From assembly GCA_947632355.1 (NCBI GenBank), contig CANROY010000016.1, positions 1 through 20,697 on the forward strand: DNA of 20,697 nt, written 5' to 3'. This document shows, piece after piece, positions 1-5,940 of the stretch. The notes under the pieces are model-generated. The model was not told the DNA's origin and searched no databases. It saw nothing but the letters and a program-made list of their open reading frames with translations. The DNA is from an uncultured Bacilli bacterium (GTDB lineage Bacteria; Bacillota_I; Bacilli_A; RF39; UBA660). Position numbers and translations under genes: made by a program. Position 1 is the stretch's first letter. Each line of letters starts with the position of its first letter.

Positions 1-94
1 TTATATCATGTATTATTATTTGTTTTAATGACTTACTTCCCATTTTTAATATAACGGGAACTTTCAATTTTATTTTTGGTTAAAAAATTTTTCC

Positions 95-123
95 TTTACA
101 AATAAATTGTTCTGTATTAGAAT
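95..123 (+). promoter_or_regulatory. Sigma-A-type promoter of the first gene
   Basis: A -35 box TTTACA (95-100) and a -10 box TAGAAT (118-123) are separated by 17 bases. They lie 25 bases upstream of the ATG at 148, which has a GGAGGG ribosome binding site. Bases 1-94 hold no gene that I can see. Confidence 0.6.
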
Positions 124-147
124 AGAAAATTATTGGAGGGAAAAGGT

Positions 148-567
148 ATGCAATTAGATAGGATTAAAAATATTCAATTGGAATTTAATAAAGAGAATCT
201 AGATACTTATGCTTTTATTGAAGGACAAATTATCGAGTATAGCGATGGAGTATTTGAAGGGTTTACAAAATTAAATAATCGTTATATTTGTGGGTTCAAA
301 AACAAAGAAACTGGTACTTTAACATTTCAAATTTATCAAGAAGATGGCGTAGAAGATTATGTGGCTTTCTATGAAGAAGAAAATCGTAGGTATGTTGGAG
401 AAGAATGCAATAAGGATATCTCTTGTGATGTTTACATTGATGCATTAAGAGGATATTGTAGTGAAGCGATTGAAACACAAAAAGAATATTTAAGATATAT
501 GTGTTTACAAAGAAAAGAAATTGAAGAGTTAAATAAAAAACTTGTCTTAAAGAAAGAAGAGGACTAA
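148..567 (+). CDS. Small acidic protein of unknown function, upstream of dacB
   Basis: This is an acidic soluble protein of 139 residues with no signal peptide or membrane segment. I do not recognise the family. Its last 30 residues are rich in Lys and Glu (REIEELNKK-like) and probably form a coiled-coil tail. An in-frame TTG exists at 133, but it overlaps the ribosome binding site GGAGGG (135-140). The ATG at 148 lies 7 bases after that site, so I take 148 as the start. A sigma-A-like promoter precedes it and a probable terminator overlaps its end. The gene is followed after 39 bases by the spore-maturation cluster on the same strand. A role in sporulation is only a guess from position. Confidence 0.75.
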   Translation: MQLDRIKNIQLEFNKENLDTYAFIEGQIIEYSDGVFEGFTKLNNRYICGFKNKETGTLTFQIYQEDGVEDYVAFYEEENRRYVGEECNKDISCDVYIDALRGYCSEAIETQKEYLRYMCLQRKEIEELNKKLVLKKEED

Positions 568-582
568 AATAGTTCTTTTTTT
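557..582 (+). terminator. Probable intrinsic terminator after the first gene
   Basis: AAGAGGACT (557-565) pairs with AGTTCTTTT (571-579), including G-U pairs, around a five-base loop, and runs into a stretch of T. It overlaps the stop codon of the first gene. If it is active, dacB needs its own promoter. Confidence 0.45.
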
Positions 583-606
583 CATACACTTTTTTAGGTG
601 ATGCGT

Positions 607-1692
607 ATGAAAAAAGTATTTGTCCTTCTTTTTCTATTTTTGTTTCCTTTAAACGTATCTGCCTATTCTGCAAGAAATATCATTGCCATGGATATGGATA
701 GTAAAAGAGTCTTATATGAAAGTAATGCAAACGATGCACATTTAATTGCAAGTATTTCTAAGATTATGACTTGTATTTTGGCTCTAGAACTTTCAGACGT
801 TGAAAGTGAAGTAATTCCCTCTAATACAATTTTAAAATCATTTGGAAGTGGTATTTATATTGAAGTAGGAGAAAAGATAAAACTAAAGGATTTACTGTAT
901 GGTCTTATGCTTCGAAGCGGGAATGATGCGGCTTTAGCCATTGCAGAGTATGTTGGAGGTAATGTTGAAAATTTTGTAAAACTTATGAACGAGAAAGCCA
1001 AAAGTATTGGTATGAAAAATACAAACTTTATAAACCCTCACGGTTTAGAAAATAAAGATGGTGTTGGTAATACCTCAACGGCTTATGATATGGCTTTACT
1101 TTCTAGTTATGCAATGCAAAATGAAACGTATAGAGAAATTGTAGGAACCAAACAGTATGTTGCCAAAAGTAGTACCAAAACCTATAGTTGGATGAATAAG
1201 AACAAAATGCTAAAGACTTACGAATACGCAACGGGTGGTAAAACAGGGTTTACAGAAAAAGCCAGAAGAACATTAGTTTCAACAGCTAGTAAAGACCATA
1301 AAAATATTACCATTGTTACTTTAAATGACCCCAATGATTGGGATGACCATAAATCTTTATATGAAACCTTGTTTCGTGCTTATGATAGTGTAAAAGTGGT
1401 TGGGAAAGATGATTTTAAAATTGATAAGGAAACCTATTATAAAAATGATACATTGTATATCAAAGAAGACATTTATGTAATGGTAAAAGAAAACGAAAAA
1501 GAGGATATTTCCATTGCTTATGAACTAGACAAACGAAAAGAGTATCAAAATAACGATGTAGTTGGAAAAGTAAAGATTAAGTTAAAAGACCAAGTGGTAA
1601 GAGAAGAAGCTATTTTTGTTGCTAAGAAAGAAGAGGAGATCAAGAAACAATCTTGGTGGCAAAAAATTATAGGATGGTTTAAACATGATTAA
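607..1692 (+). CDS. dacB: Serine D-Ala-D-Ala carboxypeptidase (DacB/PBP5*-like, S11)
   Basis: This is a low-molecular-weight penicillin-binding protein that trims the terminal D-alanine from peptidoglycan side chains. The order of motifs is a signal peptide (residues about 1-19, hydrophobic VFVLLFLFLF core ending VSA), the active-site SxxK (SISK, Ser49/Lys52), SGN (104-106) and KTG (212-214). The C-terminus ends in an amphipathic Trp-rich segment (SWWQKIIGWF) typical of the membrane-anchoring helix of S11 enzymes. Start codons GTG 598 and ATG 601 overlap the AGGTGA ribosome binding site (596-601), so ATG 607 is preferred. The gene overlaps spmA by 8 bases. In Bacillus subtilis dacB, spmA and spmB form one sporulation operon that reduces cortex cross-linking. 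The same order here is why I choose dacB rather than dacF or dacA. Confidence 0.9.
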   Translation: MKKVFVLLFLFLFPLNVSAYSARNIIAMDMDSKRVLYESNANDAHLIASISKIMTCILALELSDVESEVIPSNTILKSFGSGIYIEVGEKIKLKDLLYGLMLRSGNDAALAIAEYVGGNVENFVKLMNEKAKSIGMKNTNFINPHGLENKDGVGNTSTAYDMALLSSYAMQNETYREIVGTKQYVAKSSTKTYSWMNKNKMLKTYEYATGGKTGFTEKARRTLVSTASKDHKNITIVTLNDPNDWDDHKSLYETLFRAYDSVKVVGKDDFKIDKETYYKNDTLYIKEDIYVMVKENEKEDISIAYELDKRKEYQNNDVVGKVKIKLKDQVVREEAIFVAKKEEEIKKQSWWQKIIGWFKHD

Positions 1693-2263
1693 TAAGTTAT
1701 GGGGATTCTTTATTATTGTTGGAATTTTGTTTACTCTTCTATTTGGAGACATTGCTAGTCTTAATGATACGATTTTAAATAGTGCTACAAGTGGTGTTCG
1801 AATGGTTTTGGATTTGCTTCCTATTATTGTTTTATGGTCGGGGATTATGAAAATAGCAGAGAGTAGTGGTCTTTTACAAAGAATTGGTAATCTTGTAAAA
1901 CCCGTTTTAAGTAAGTTATTTCCTTCTCTAAAAAAAGAGAGTAAAGCCTTAGGGTATATTACTTCAAATATTGTTGCGAATGCCATGGGACTTGGTAGTG
2001 CTGCTACTCCTTTTGGTTTAAAAGCAATGGAAGAAATGCAAAAGGAAAACGAAAAAAAGGATGAAGCAAGTGATGCGATGATCACGTTTCTCGTTTTAAA
2101 TACGAGTGGGGTTACGATTGTACCAACAACAGTAATTGCTTTACGTATGATGTATCATAGTCAAAATCCTGAAGAAATTATTATTACAGCGATACTTGCA
2201 ACCCTTTGCTCTAGTATTGCAGGTCTTACACTAGATTACTTTAGAAGGAGAAAGAAAAAATGA
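1685..2263 (+). CDS. spmA: Spore maturation protein A
   Basis: This is an integral membrane protein of 192 residues of the SpmA (nucleoside-recognition/Gate-like) family. It shows an N-terminal hydrophobic segment, a second around residues 40-55 (MVLDLLPIIVLWSGIM), and the highly conserved stretch NAMGLGSAATPFGLKAM near residues 98-114. A further conserved block, TFLVLNTSGVTIVPTTVIALR, and a final membrane segment before the basic tail RRRKKK follow. In B. subtilis SpmA and SpmB are needed for spore core dehydration and heat resistance, but the molecular activity is unclear. The start overlaps the end of dacB by 8 bases and the end overlaps spmB by 4 (ATGA), so the three genes are translationally coupled. 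Confidence 0.93.
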   Translation: MINKLWGFFIIVGILFTLLFGDIASLNDTILNSATSGVRMVLDLLPIIVLWSGIMKIAESSGLLQRIGNLVKPVLSKLFPSLKKESKALGYITSNIVANAMGLGSAATPFGLKAMEEMQKENEKKDEASDAMITFLVLNTSGVTIVPTTVIALRMMYHSQNPEEIIITAILATLCSSIAGLTLDYFRRRKKK

Positions 2264-2781
2264 ATACAATTTCTAAGATGATTATTCCTTTATTTGTACT
2301 TTTTGTTATTTTCTATGGTTTTTTTAAAAAAGTTTCTATTTATGATACGTTTTTAGAAGGAGCAAAGGAAGGTTTGATAACGGTTTTTCATATCTTTCCT
2401 GCCATTCTTGCTATGGTTTTTGCCATTCAAATTTTTTTAAATAGTCATCTTTTAGAAACTTTGTTTCGTTTGGTAACCCCTTTATTGAATAAACTTAGTT
2501 TACCTATAGAAATTTTACCAATGGCTTTTGTAAGACCAATTTCTGGTACAGCATCTCTTGCCATTATGAATGATATTTTTGCTAATTTTGGACCTGATTC
2601 TTTTGTAGGAAGACTTGCTTCTACGATTCAAGGATGCACCGATACAACGATTTATGTTCTTGCTCTTTATTTTGGTAGTCTTAAAATTAATAAAACAAGA
2701 TATGCGTTATCCACCGGATTATTTGCAGATTTTGTAGGAATAGTGGCTAGTTTTCTTATCGTTCGGCTTATTTTTGGTTAA
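2260..2781 (+). CDS. spmB: Spore maturation protein B
   Basis: This is a 173-residue membrane protein of the SpmB family, partner of SpmA. It shows a hydrophobic N-terminus (MIIPLFVLFVIFYGFF), a second hydrophobic block (TVFHIFPAILAMVFAIQIF) and the family-typical segment AFVRPISGTASLAIMNDIF. A QGCTDTTIYVLALYFGS block and a C-terminal membrane helix follow. The ATG overlaps the spmA stop. A ribosome binding site AGAAGGAG sits inside the end of spmA. A stem-loop terminator follows at 2790, closing the dacB-spmA-spmB unit. Length and motifs fit an intact protein. Confidence 0.93.
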   Translation: MNTISKMIIPLFVLFVIFYGFFKKVSIYDTFLEGAKEGLITVFHIFPAILAMVFAIQIFLNSHLLETLFRLVTPLLNKLSLPIEILPMAFVRPISGTASLAIMNDIFANFGPDSFVGRLASTIQGCTDTTIYVLALYFGSLKINKTRYALSTGLFADFVGIVASFLIVRLIFG

Positions 2782-2789
2782 AACGTGTA

Positions 2790-2813
2790 AAAAAGGCTTG
2801 CGAAAACCTTTTT
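2790..2813 (+). terminator. Intrinsic terminator of the spm operon
   Basis: AAAAAGG (2790-2796) and CCTTTTT (2807-2813) form a 7-bp stem with the T-rich arm as terminator tract. The loop overlaps the -35 box of the tRNA promoter. Confidence 0.6.
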
Positions 2814-2826
2814 GTTATGATATTAT
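2798..2826 (+). promoter_or_regulatory. Promoter of tRNA-Ala
   Basis: TTGCGA (2798-2803), 17 bases, TATTAT (2821-2826). The predicted start is about 2833, a few bases before the mature tRNA 5' end at 2839. Confidence 0.65.
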
Positions 2827-2838
2827 TAGTTTGTCCTT

Positions 2839-2915
2839 GGGGAATTAGCTCAGCTGGCTAGAGCACCACGTTTGCACCGTGGGGGTCAAGGGTTCGAATC
2901 CCTTATTCTCCACCA
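2839..2915 (+). tRNA. tRNA-Ala (anticodon UGC)
   Basis: A full cloverleaf can be folded by eye. The acceptor stem is GGGGAAT (2839-2845) with ATTCTCC (2905-2911), with one G-U pair. The D arm is GCTC/GAGC. The anticodon stem is CCACG/CGTGG around the loop TTTGCAC, giving anticodon TGC. The T arm is AAGGG/CCCTT with the TTCGAAT loop. The discriminator A and the CCA end are encoded. It stands alone, with its own promoter and a stem-loop after it. The DNA that follows is an accessory stretch, and tRNA 3' ends are common integration sites, but I found no copy of the tRNA end further along in the window. Confidence 0.97.
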
Positions 2916-2926
2916 AAATGGTTAGT

Positions 2927-2954
2927 AAACTCGGGCTTTTATAGTTCGAGTTTT
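2927..2954 (+). terminator. Probable terminator after tRNA-Ala
   Basis: AAACTCG (2927-2933) pairs with CGAGTTT (2947-2953) around a 13-base loop. The T run is short, so it is a moderate candidate. Confidence 0.45.
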
Positions 2955-3030
2955 ATAATATTTGAATTTATGTTAAAATATATATTGAATTGTATTTTAC
3001 TACTATGTAGTTTTAGGAGGGTTTACGTAT

Positions 3031-3989
3031 ATGAAAAAGTATCGGAAGTTGTTCAAAAAGTAGAAAGTCCTTATGTTGGTGATGATTGTATTCAAGTAAT
3101 GGCTCCATATATAGATACACTTGCTATTTTAAATAAAGATGGTATACAATATTTTCACAAAAAAGGTTCTCGTTTAATTAATAAATATGTTAAAGATGAG
3201 AGAAGAAAACAATTTCCATATTCTAATATACCAACACATTGTTCAAGAATTGGATTGTTTGGTAAAATGAATTATGCAAATCAATTATTCAATTTTGAGG
3301 AACCATATATTAGAATTGGTGATTGTGGAATTATGGAAAGTTTTGTTGTTAAAGACAAAAGTAATGCTTTATTAATTAATAAAATTTTAACTAGCGATGA
3401 TAGAAAATCAGTTTATGTAACTAGAAAAGAATTAGAAGAATTGTTTACTAATTCAACAACCGGAAAGGAAAAGAAATATATTATTTATCTAGATGATGAA
3501 TCTATAAATATCGGAGAATTTTATCCTTTAGTAAGTGAAGAAAGAATGCATGATTTTGTTAAATCTCAAATTTTTGAAAATATTACAGAATTTAGACGAT
3601 ATATAGACAAATTTAGTTATTCAGCAGTTAGTCAGTATTTATTAGAACATTCTTTATTTTTAGATTTTGTAGAACAAAGTACTAAAGATTTTGATTTAAA
3701 TAAAATGAAATTAAATATTGAATTAAAGGGTGGAAAAGCAATAATATTGAAGTCTAATGAAAGCAATATGACTTTGCAATATGTTAGAGCAAATTTTGTA
3801 AGTTTAGATAATTACAGGATTGATATTGTGGATATTCCAATTAATAAATATACTCTTGAACAATTAAAACGACTTTCACCAATGATAGTTAAAAGCAAAG
3901 AACCAAAAATACCTTTAAAATTAAATCCTAGTGTTTCTAGAGAGGCTATTCAGGAAGCAAAACAAATGGTAAAATCTTTAAGAAAGTAG
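3031..3989 (+). CDS. Unknown accessory protein, reading frame broken near its start
   Basis: I do not recognise this protein of about 320 residues. It has no signal or obvious membrane helix, and is rich in Lys, Asp, Glu and Ile. The long frame is open from an ATG at 2970, but that ATG has no ribosome binding site. It also lies upstream of the transcription start expected from the extended -10 box TGTTAAAAT (2971-2979). A perfect AGGAGG (3015-3020) instead serves the ATG at 3031, which opens MKKYRKLFKK and stops at 3061. A -1 shift at the CAAAAAG tract (3054-3060) joins this smoothly to the long frame (VESPYVGDD onward). Either one A was lost from an A6 tract, by mutation or sequencing error, or the gene uses ribosomal frameshifting. 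The 3' end has a clear terminator. Codon use is more ATA- and TTA-rich than in the flanking core genes. Confidence 0.6.
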
Positions 3990-4014
3990 AAATTATGCTA
4001 CTTTTTTATTTTTT
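3983..4014 (+). terminator. Intrinsic terminator of the 3031 gene
   Basis: AAAGTAG (3983-3989) pairs with CTACTTT (3998-4004) around an 8-base loop and is followed by a T-rich run. It overlaps the stop codon. Confidence 0.75.
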
Positions 4015-4060
4015 GTTTAAATATATTTATGATTGATTCATAAAACACTAACCTTTTGGA

Positions 4061-4088
4061 ATAGTTGGAGATATACATCCACAACTAT
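4061..4088. repeat. Inverted repeat upstream of the nucleotidyltransferase promoter
   Basis: ATAGTTGGA (4061-4069) and TCC-A-CAACTAT (4078-4088) are inverted copies with one bulged base. There is no T run after it, so it is not an obvious terminator. It ends 10 bases before the -35 box and could be an operator. Confidence 0.35.
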
Positions 4089-4097
4089 AGAAAAAAC

Positions 4098-4132
4098 TTG
4101 AATTCTTATAAAAATTTGGTACAATAATTCAA
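4098..4132 (+). promoter_or_regulatory. Promoter with flanking inverted repeat, copy 1
   Basis: TTGAAT (4098-4103), 16 bases, TACAAT (4120-4125). The -35 lies in TTGAATT and the bases right after the -10 read AATTCAA (4126-4132), giving an inverted repeat with a 21-base spacer. The same arrangement occurs at 4951-4985. Confidence 0.65.
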
Positions 4133-4151
4133 GCAAAAGAGAAGTGATATT

Positions 4152-4937
4152 ATGGAGAAACATATATTATTAATAATCAACCAATTTATTGAAAAAATGG
4201 GATATTTACAAAATGAACATGTGCTAGGTATATATTTTTATGGAAGTTTTTTAACTGGTTATAATAATAAACATTCAGATATTGATTTACATGTTATTTT
4301 TGATAACCACGACTTAAAACATCTAATTAGAGGCTCAACCTATATTGAAGGAATAAGAATTGAATATTTTGAAAAACCTATTGAGGATATATATTTATCT
4401 ATACAAAATGATTATCAAAATCAAAATAATGCTTTGTTGTCAATCATAGGAACATCAAAAATAATATTTGATAAAAAAGGATTTTTAAAACAACTACAAG
4501 ACTATACAAAGGAAAAGTTTTCTAAACCTTTACCTCCATTAGATCAAGAAGATGCAAAAGAATATGTGTCAATTATTAATAATAGAATGGAAAAATTAAG
4601 AATAGCTGCAGAAGAAAATAGTCCATATTTTTATCATTTATATCATTTAACGTTAGAAAAAATTAGAAAATTTTATCATAGATTAAATGGTTTACCTGAG
4701 GTTCCAACTTCAAAGGTTTTTAGAGTATATACTGATGAAAATTATAGAAAATCATTTTACAAAGATAAAATACCTGAGGATGATTTTATACAAATGTATT
4801 TTCAATCAATTACTGATATGACTACTGATAAAAATTTATTATTAAAAAATGCAGAGAATTTATTTAATTATTCAAAAAGGAATGTTTTATTAAATGAGAA
4901 AGACTATAGAATTCTTATTAAAACCCGTAATAAATAA
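4152..4937 (+). CDS. Nucleotidyltransferase-domain protein (Pol beta superfamily)
   Basis: This is a 261-residue protein with an N-terminal nucleotidyltransferase fold. The signature is GS (Gly31-Ser32), ten residues, then DxD (Asp43, Asp45) in YGSFLTGYNNKHSDIDLHVIF. These Asp residues bind the metal ions used to transfer a nucleotide to a substrate. The remaining 150 residues are largely helical and resemble the C-terminal part of aminoglycoside-type or MNT-type nucleotidyltransferases, but I cannot name the substrate. A third acidic residue (EYFE near residue 73) may complete the active site. The gene has its own promoter, nearly duplicated in front of the next gene. It could be a resistance, toxin-antitoxin or defence enzyme; the sequence does not decide between these. 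Confidence 0.75.
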   Translation: MEKHILLIINQFIEKMGYLQNEHVLGIYFYGSFLTGYNNKHSDIDLHVIFDNHDLKHLIRGSTYIEGIRIEYFEKPIEDIYLSIQNDYQNQNNALLSIIGTSKIIFDKKGFLKQLQDYTKEKFSKPLPPLDQEDAKEYVSIINNRMEKLRIAAEENSPYFYHLYHLTLEKIRKFYHRLNGLPEVPTSKVFRVYTDENYRKSFYKDKIPEDDFIQMYFQSITDMTTDKNLLLKNAENLFNYSKRNVLLNEKDYRILIKTRNK

Positions 4938-4950
4938 AAATGAAAAAACC

Positions 4951-4985
4951 TTGAATTTTTATAGAAATATTGTATAATAATTCAA
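4951..4985 (+). promoter_or_regulatory. Promoter with flanking inverted repeat, copy 2
   Basis: TTGAAT (4951-4956), 16 bases, TATAAT (4973-4978), with AATTCAA (4979-4985) right after, as in copy 1. The similarity continues through the leader to the ribosome binding site AGGGAG (4991-4996). Confidence 0.7.
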
Positions 4986-5003
4986 ACAAAAGGGAGTGGT
5001 ATT

Positions 5004-5492
5004 ATGGTAGTAAAAACAGTTAACGATAATATTTTTAATTCAGAAGCAAAACATATTGCTTTTGCTATTAATACAGAAGGGTTTAATGATGCAGGCTTTG
5101 CTGGTCAAGTTACATCTACTTATTGGCCAGAATTGGAAAATTGTGGAGAACATGAACTAGGAGCAGTTATATCAAAAACAGTTGGTGATAAAACGTTTCA
5201 TGCTTTAGTTTGTCATTCATTATATAATGGATGGGGAGACAATCAAGCGGAAATTATTAGAGAATGTTTTGATTTGATACCTGCAAATGGAGAACCTATT
5301 GCAACAATAGCAATTGGTACAGGTTTAGTTGGTAAATATAGTGATGCTAATTTTAGACAAATAGTTTGTGGTATGCACGATTCTTATCAACACATTTTAT
5401 TACATTGTAAATATACATTAGAATCAGTTATTAGCTGTTGTAGTGAAGAAAAGAATTTAGCATTGAATTTACATAAAAAAGATTTTATGTAG
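5004..5492 (+). CDS. Macro-domain-like protein, probable ADP-ribose or nucleotide binding
   Basis: This is a soluble protein of 162 residues. Two segments resemble the macro fold: an N-terminal loop INTEGFNDAGFAGQV (22-36), which recalls the NAANxxxxGGxGVA loop, and IATIAIGTGLVG (99-110), which recalls the second phosphate-binding loop (PaIGTGxxG). Between them, VGDKTFHALVCHSL (60-73) fits the central strand. The classical Asn-Ala-Ala-Asn signature is absent, so the call is tentative and hydrolase activity cannot be assumed. Several Cys and His residues occur in the C-terminal part. It shares a duplicated promoter module with the nucleotidyltransferase before it, which suggests co-regulation. 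A start at ATG 5004 is supported by AGGGAG 7 bases upstream. Confidence 0.6.
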   Translation: MVVKTVNDNIFNSEAKHIAFAINTEGFNDAGFAGQVTSTYWPELENCGEHELGAVISKTVGDKTFHALVCHSLYNGWGDNQAEIIRECFDLIPANGEPIATIAIGTGLVGKYSDANFRQIVCGMHDSYQHILLHCKYTLESVISCCSEEKNLALNLHKKDFM

Positions 5493-5507
5493 AAAATTGC
5501 GAATAGG

Positions 5508-5535
5508 TTTGCAAAAAAATCCGTATTATGATAAT
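5508..5535 (+). promoter_or_regulatory. Putative promoter of antisense RNA
   Basis: TTTGCA (5508-5513), 16 bases, GATAAT (5530-5535), preceded by a T-A-T-T-A stretch. It would start an RNA near 5542 that ends at the strong terminator at 5619-5655. Confidence 0.5.
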
Positions 5536-5569
5536 ATGTATTTAGCAAGGAAATTTGCATAAAATAAAA

Positions 5570-5600
5570 AAGGGAACATTCAGTTTTTCCGAGTTGAATG
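5570..5600 (-). terminator. Probable terminator of the toxin mRNA
   Basis: Read on the minus strand, ACATTCA and TGAATGT form a 7-bp stem (5575-5600) followed by TCCC and a run of six T. It would end the toxin mRNA inside the antisense RNA gene. Confidence 0.5.
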
Positions 5601-5618
5601 TCTACCCACTATATTGTG

Positions 5619-5655
5619 TTAGACACTTATTCTAGCGAATGAGTGTCATTTTTTT
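5619..5655 (+). terminator. Strong intrinsic terminator of the antisense RNA
   Basis: GACACTTATTC (5621-5631) pairs over 11 bp (one G-U) with GAATGAGTGTC across the loop TAGC, followed by ATTTTTTTATT. The T run lies only on the plus-strand side, so it terminates plus-strand transcription. Confidence 0.85.
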
Positions 5656-5738
5656 ATTACTACTATCATAACGATAAGGAGAAATAAAATGATAGCAATG
5701 AGCTTTAGGACTTTTACAATAAAAGTCTTAGTTTTCAT
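5646..5738 (-). CDS. Putative type I toxin, 30-residue hydrophobic peptide
   Basis: On the minus strand an ATG at 5738 opens a 30-codon frame ending in TGA at 5646. The peptide starts MKTKTFIVKVLKLIA, continues with an unbroken hydrophobic stretch (IILFLLIVMIVVI) and ends in KK. This is one membrane-spanning helix with basic ends, the hallmark of pore-forming type I toxins (TxpA/BsrG, Fst, Ibs classes), although I do not recognise the exact family. A near-perfect AGGAGGT (5747-5753) lies 9 bases upstream and is buried in a hairpin with ACCTCC (plus-strand 5767-5772). A good promoter precedes it at 5805-5833. The TGA runs into the antisense RNA terminator stem. The 3' end overlaps a convergent RNA. 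Toxicity is inferred. Confidence 0.65.
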   Translation of the reverse strand: MKTKTFIVKVLKLIAIILFLLIVMIVVIKK

Positions 5739-5746
5739 TTTATCAA

Positions 5747-5772
5747 ACCTCCTCTCTACAAAGATTGGAGGT
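5747..5772 (-). promoter_or_regulatory. Hairpin hiding the toxin ribosome binding site
   Basis: In the toxin mRNA leader ACCTCC pairs with GGAGGT over 6 bp, with an inner TCT/AGA stem and a four-base loop. The whole Shine-Dalgarno sequence is in the stem, as in fst and other type I toxin mRNAs. Confidence 0.6.
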
Positions 5773-5804
5773 AGACACCCAACAACTGATATTCCCTATA
5801 AAAA

Positions 5805-5833
5805 AATATACTATTTATTACCTATAAAAACAA
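5805..5833 (-). promoter_or_regulatory. Promoter of the toxin gene
   Basis: Read on the minus strand: TTGTTT (5833-5828), exactly 17 bases, TATATT (5810-5805). It predicts a start near 5798 and a leader of about 60 bases. Confidence 0.65.
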
Positions 5834-5902
5834 GTACTTAATAATAAAATTGATTCTTATTTAGAATTATATTTCAAGTGTTTAAATATCTTTATCTTAT
5901 GC

Positions 5903-5924
5903 TATACTTTTAATAGATTAAAAG
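5903..5924 (+). promoter_or_regulatory. -10 box and palindrome before the amidotransferase remnant
   Basis: TATACT (5903-5908) overlaps the near-perfect palindrome CTTTTAATAGATTAAAAG (5907-5924), placed at the expected transcription start. It looks like an operator. The -35 (TTTAAA, 5881) is weak. Confidence 0.35.
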
Positions 5925-5940
5925 ATAATAGGTGATTTAA

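Larger units (their letters stand above)
5542..5655 (+). ncRNA. Putative type I antitoxin RNA, antisense to the toxin mRNA 3' end
   Basis: A transcript of about 115 bases is predicted from the promoter at 5508-5535 to the T run after the 11-bp hairpin at 5621-5646. It has no convincing reading frame. It would contain two hairpins: ACATTCA/TGAATGT (5575-5600) and the terminator stem. It would be fully complementary to the last 10 bases of the toxin reading frame and its 3' untranslated region on the minus strand. This convergent, 3'-overlapping layout matches known Firmicutes type I systems such as txpA/RatA and par (fst/RNAII). The start point is inferred and its expression is unproven. Confidence 0.5.

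Noticed and set aside
1..94. TTCCC/GGGAA repeat near 37-60 as a terminator
   Set aside because: The stem is only 5 bp with a long loop and no adjacent T run, so it is too weak to support.
2970..3030. ATG 2970 as start of the long unknown gene
   Set aside because: It has no ribosome binding site and overlaps an extended -10 box, so it is probably upstream of the transcription start.
5689..5842. Plus-strand frame of about 50 codons starting MIAMSFRTFTIKVLVF with an AAGGAG upstream
   Set aside because: It lies opposite the toxin candidate, whose promoter, AGGAGG, hydrophobic helix and antisense partner fit far better. The plus-strand frame shows no coherent domain after its first 20 residues.
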